Shown piece after piece: positions 13,197 through 14,547 of a DNA stretch of 14,547 nt (positions within the stretch are counted from its first letter, which is position 1; the number at the start of each line of letters is the position of its first letter). The position numbers and the translations under genes were made by a program. The stretch is taken from assembly GCA_031264395.1 (NCBI GenBank), contig JAISEB010000204.1, positions 1-14,547 on the forward strand, given 5' to 3'. This DNA comes from Treponema sp. (lineage in GTDB: Bacteria; Spirochaetota; Spirochaetia; Treponematales; Breznakiellaceae). The notes under the pieces were generated by a model. The model searched no databases and was not told the origin of the DNA. It worked only from the letters and a program-made list of their open reading frames with translations.

Positions 13197-14547
13197 TTAC
13201 GCCCCGGCTTCCGTCAAGGCCATGAAGGCCTGCCGCATTTTCTGCCGCTGTTTGCCGACACGGAAACGCTGAACCAGTTTGATTCGGGCAGGGCATACAT
13301 AGGAGCAGCTGCCGCATTCAATGCAGTCCAGAAGCCCCGCCTTTACCGCATAATCAATATCCCCTTCCTCAAGACTGTTGTTCATGATTACGGGCGAAAG
13401 ACGGCAGGGACAATTGTTGATGCAGCGGCAGCAACGTATGCAATAACCTTCAGCATAGGCGGCGGTTTCCTCTTTGGTCATGAGGATGATGCCGGAGGTA
13501 TTTTTCTGAATGGGAATTTCAAGTGAAGGAACGGCGCTGCCCATCATGGGGCCGCCAAAGAGGATCTTCGCCAGCCTGCCGGTATCTATGTCCATAAATT
13601 CGGCGGGAAGATCGGCAAGCATGGTTCCTATGGGAGCCCGAATGTTTTTGGGCGTTTTACAGGCTTCGCCGGAAACGGTAAGGTCCCGGTCCACAAGAGG
13701 CTTTCCCGATATAAAAGCCTCGGCTATGGCAATAAAGGTCCCCGCGTTGGAAACAATGCACCCCGCGTCCATGGGAAGCCCGCCCGAAGGCACCTCCCGG
13801 CCGGTGAGCGCGGTGATCAGCATCTTTTCGCCCCCCTGCGGATAACGGGTACGGCAGAGCCCTACGCCAACCTCGCCGGGAATATTTGCCAGCCTCAGTT
13901 CCTGTTCGATTAAGGGGACAAGTTTCGCCTTGTTGTCTTCCATCCCGATAATCGCCCGGTTCACCCCGGTTATCTTCATGACAATAGCAAGACCCCTGAC
14001 AAGGAGATCCGGCTTTTCGGTCATCGCCGCCTCGTCTGTCGTAAGATAAGGTTCACATTCGGCGCCGTCGACAATAATAAGGTCTATGCGCTTGTCCGGC
14101 GGAGGATTGAGCTTGACGTGGGTGGGGAACCCCGCGCCGCCCATGCCTATGATCCCCGCCTCGCGGATACGGGCCAGCGCCTCTTCCCTGCCGCAGCTAC
14201 CGATGTCAAGCGGCGGCATACAGAGGATGTTTTCGGCGTCTTCCGGTTCCGAAGAATCAGAGCCGATAATGACACAGGGCCCCTCGGTGTTATTTGCCTG
14301 GGTCCGCATTTCTATCTTTTTTACTGTTCCGGTAATTGAAGCATGAACAGGCACGGTCATAGGTCCGGGCGCCTGGGCGTCGGCTATCTTCTGGCCCCGG
14401 CGCACCTTGTCGCCCTCGGCAACCAGGCACACGTTCGGCGCTCCGAAATGCTGATTTACGGGAATAACCACCTGTTTCGGCAGGGGGGCAAGTTCCACCG
14501 CCTTTCCCTCGGTAGCGTGTTTCCTTGCGGGTAGACGCAACCCCCGC
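13197..14547 (-). CDS. rnfC: Rnf electron transport complex subunit C (NADH/FMN and iron-sulfur), 5' end outside window
   Basis: The frame stays open to the window edge. A TTG at 14540 could be called as a start, but the residues before it (RG-LRLPARKHAT) match the GG-[VI]-x-x-P-x-x-K segment near the N-terminus of RnfC, so only a few residues are missing upstream. Numbering from 14540: the nucleotide/FMN-binding loop GMGGAGFPT is at 132-140, DGAECEPYLTTDE at 158-170, a soluble-ligand-binding beta-grasp region follows at about 260-340, and two ferredoxin motifs end the protein, Cys367/370/373/377 (CIRCCRCINNCP) and Cys406/409/412/416 (CIECGSCSYVCP). Cys371 is extra. RnfC faces the cytoplasm and delivers electrons to NAD+. 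It is the first rnf gene in the usual order, so the operon promoter is expected just outside the window. Confidence 0.95.
   Translation of the reverse strand, partial: RGLRLPARKHATEGKAVELAPLPKQVVIPVNQHFGAPNVCLVAEGDKVRRGQKIADAQAPGPMTVPVHASITGTVKKIEMRTQANNTEGPCVIIGSDSSEPEDAENILCMPPLDIGSCGREEALARIREAGIIGMGGAGFPTHVKLNPPPDKRIDLIIVDGAECEPYLTTDEAAMTEKPDLLVRGLAIVMKITGVNRAIIGMEDNKAKLVPLIEQELRLANIPGEVGVGLCRTRYPQGGEKMLITALTGREVPSGGLPMDAGCIVSNAGTFIAIAEAFISGKPLVDRDLTVSGEACKTPKNIRAPIGTMLADLPAEFMDIDTGRLAKILFGGPMMGSAVPSLEIPIQKNTSGIILMTKEETAAYAEGYCIRCCRCINNCPCRLSPVIMNNSLEEGDIDYAVKAGLLDCIECGSCSYVCPARIKLVQRFRVGKQRQKMRQAFMALTEAGA

Noticed and set aside
12625..13272. 215-codon plus-strand frame and others opposite the rnf genes
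   Set aside because: All lie antisense to well-identified rnf genes and have low-complexity basic translations, so they are shadows.
1..14547. CRISPR arrays, insertion sequences, tRNA or rRNA genes, phage or toxin-antitoxin genes
   Set aside because: I saw no regularly spaced repeats, terminal inverted repeats with a transposase, or clover-leaf sequences; gaps between genes are short and explained.

Overview
The window reads as a bacterial chromosome segment of moderate-to-high GC, densely packed on both strands, with no mobile elements, tRNA, rRNA or CRISPR. An anaerobic, fermentative or acetogenic bacterium fits best, because six genes encode an Rnf ferredoxin:NAD+ oxidoreductase in the order C-D-G-E-A-B, the order known from clostridia, Thermotogales and treponemes. 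The mix with a PilZ protein and small sugar-metabolism genes makes a Treponema-like spirochaete my first guess. This is inference from gene content and general protein feel, not from a search.

Layout. Positions 1-4450 (+): the end of a D-2-hydroxyacid dehydrogenase gene (cut by the window edge), a 938-residue cytoplasmic protein that looks like a six-hairpin glycoside hydrolase, and a Gfo/Idh/MocA-type oxidoreductase. The three are close-spaced and probably form a carbohydrate-catabolic operon. Positions 4526-6860 (-): a PilZ protein, a COG0116-type rRNA methyltransferase and a TetR-family regulator, the last two tightly coupled. Positions 6861-7084 hold a divergent promoter region. Positions 7085-9375 (+): an XRE-cupin regulator followed by an AMP-binding acyl-CoA synthetase. 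Positions 9403-14547 (-): rnfC (5' end outside the window), rnfD, rnfG, rnfE, rnfA, rnfB. Four of the five internal Rnf junctions are ATGA overlaps.

How the genes work together. The Rnf complex couples electron flow from reduced ferredoxin to NAD+ with ion export, and all six subunits have their expected cofactor residues. The regulator and acyl-CoA synthetase probably form a self-contained acyl-CoA module. The first operon would release and oxidise a sugar or sugar acid, but its substrate cannot be read from the sequence. I found no convincing new multi-gene system. The least explained item is the 938-residue protein and its two dehydrogenase neighbours.
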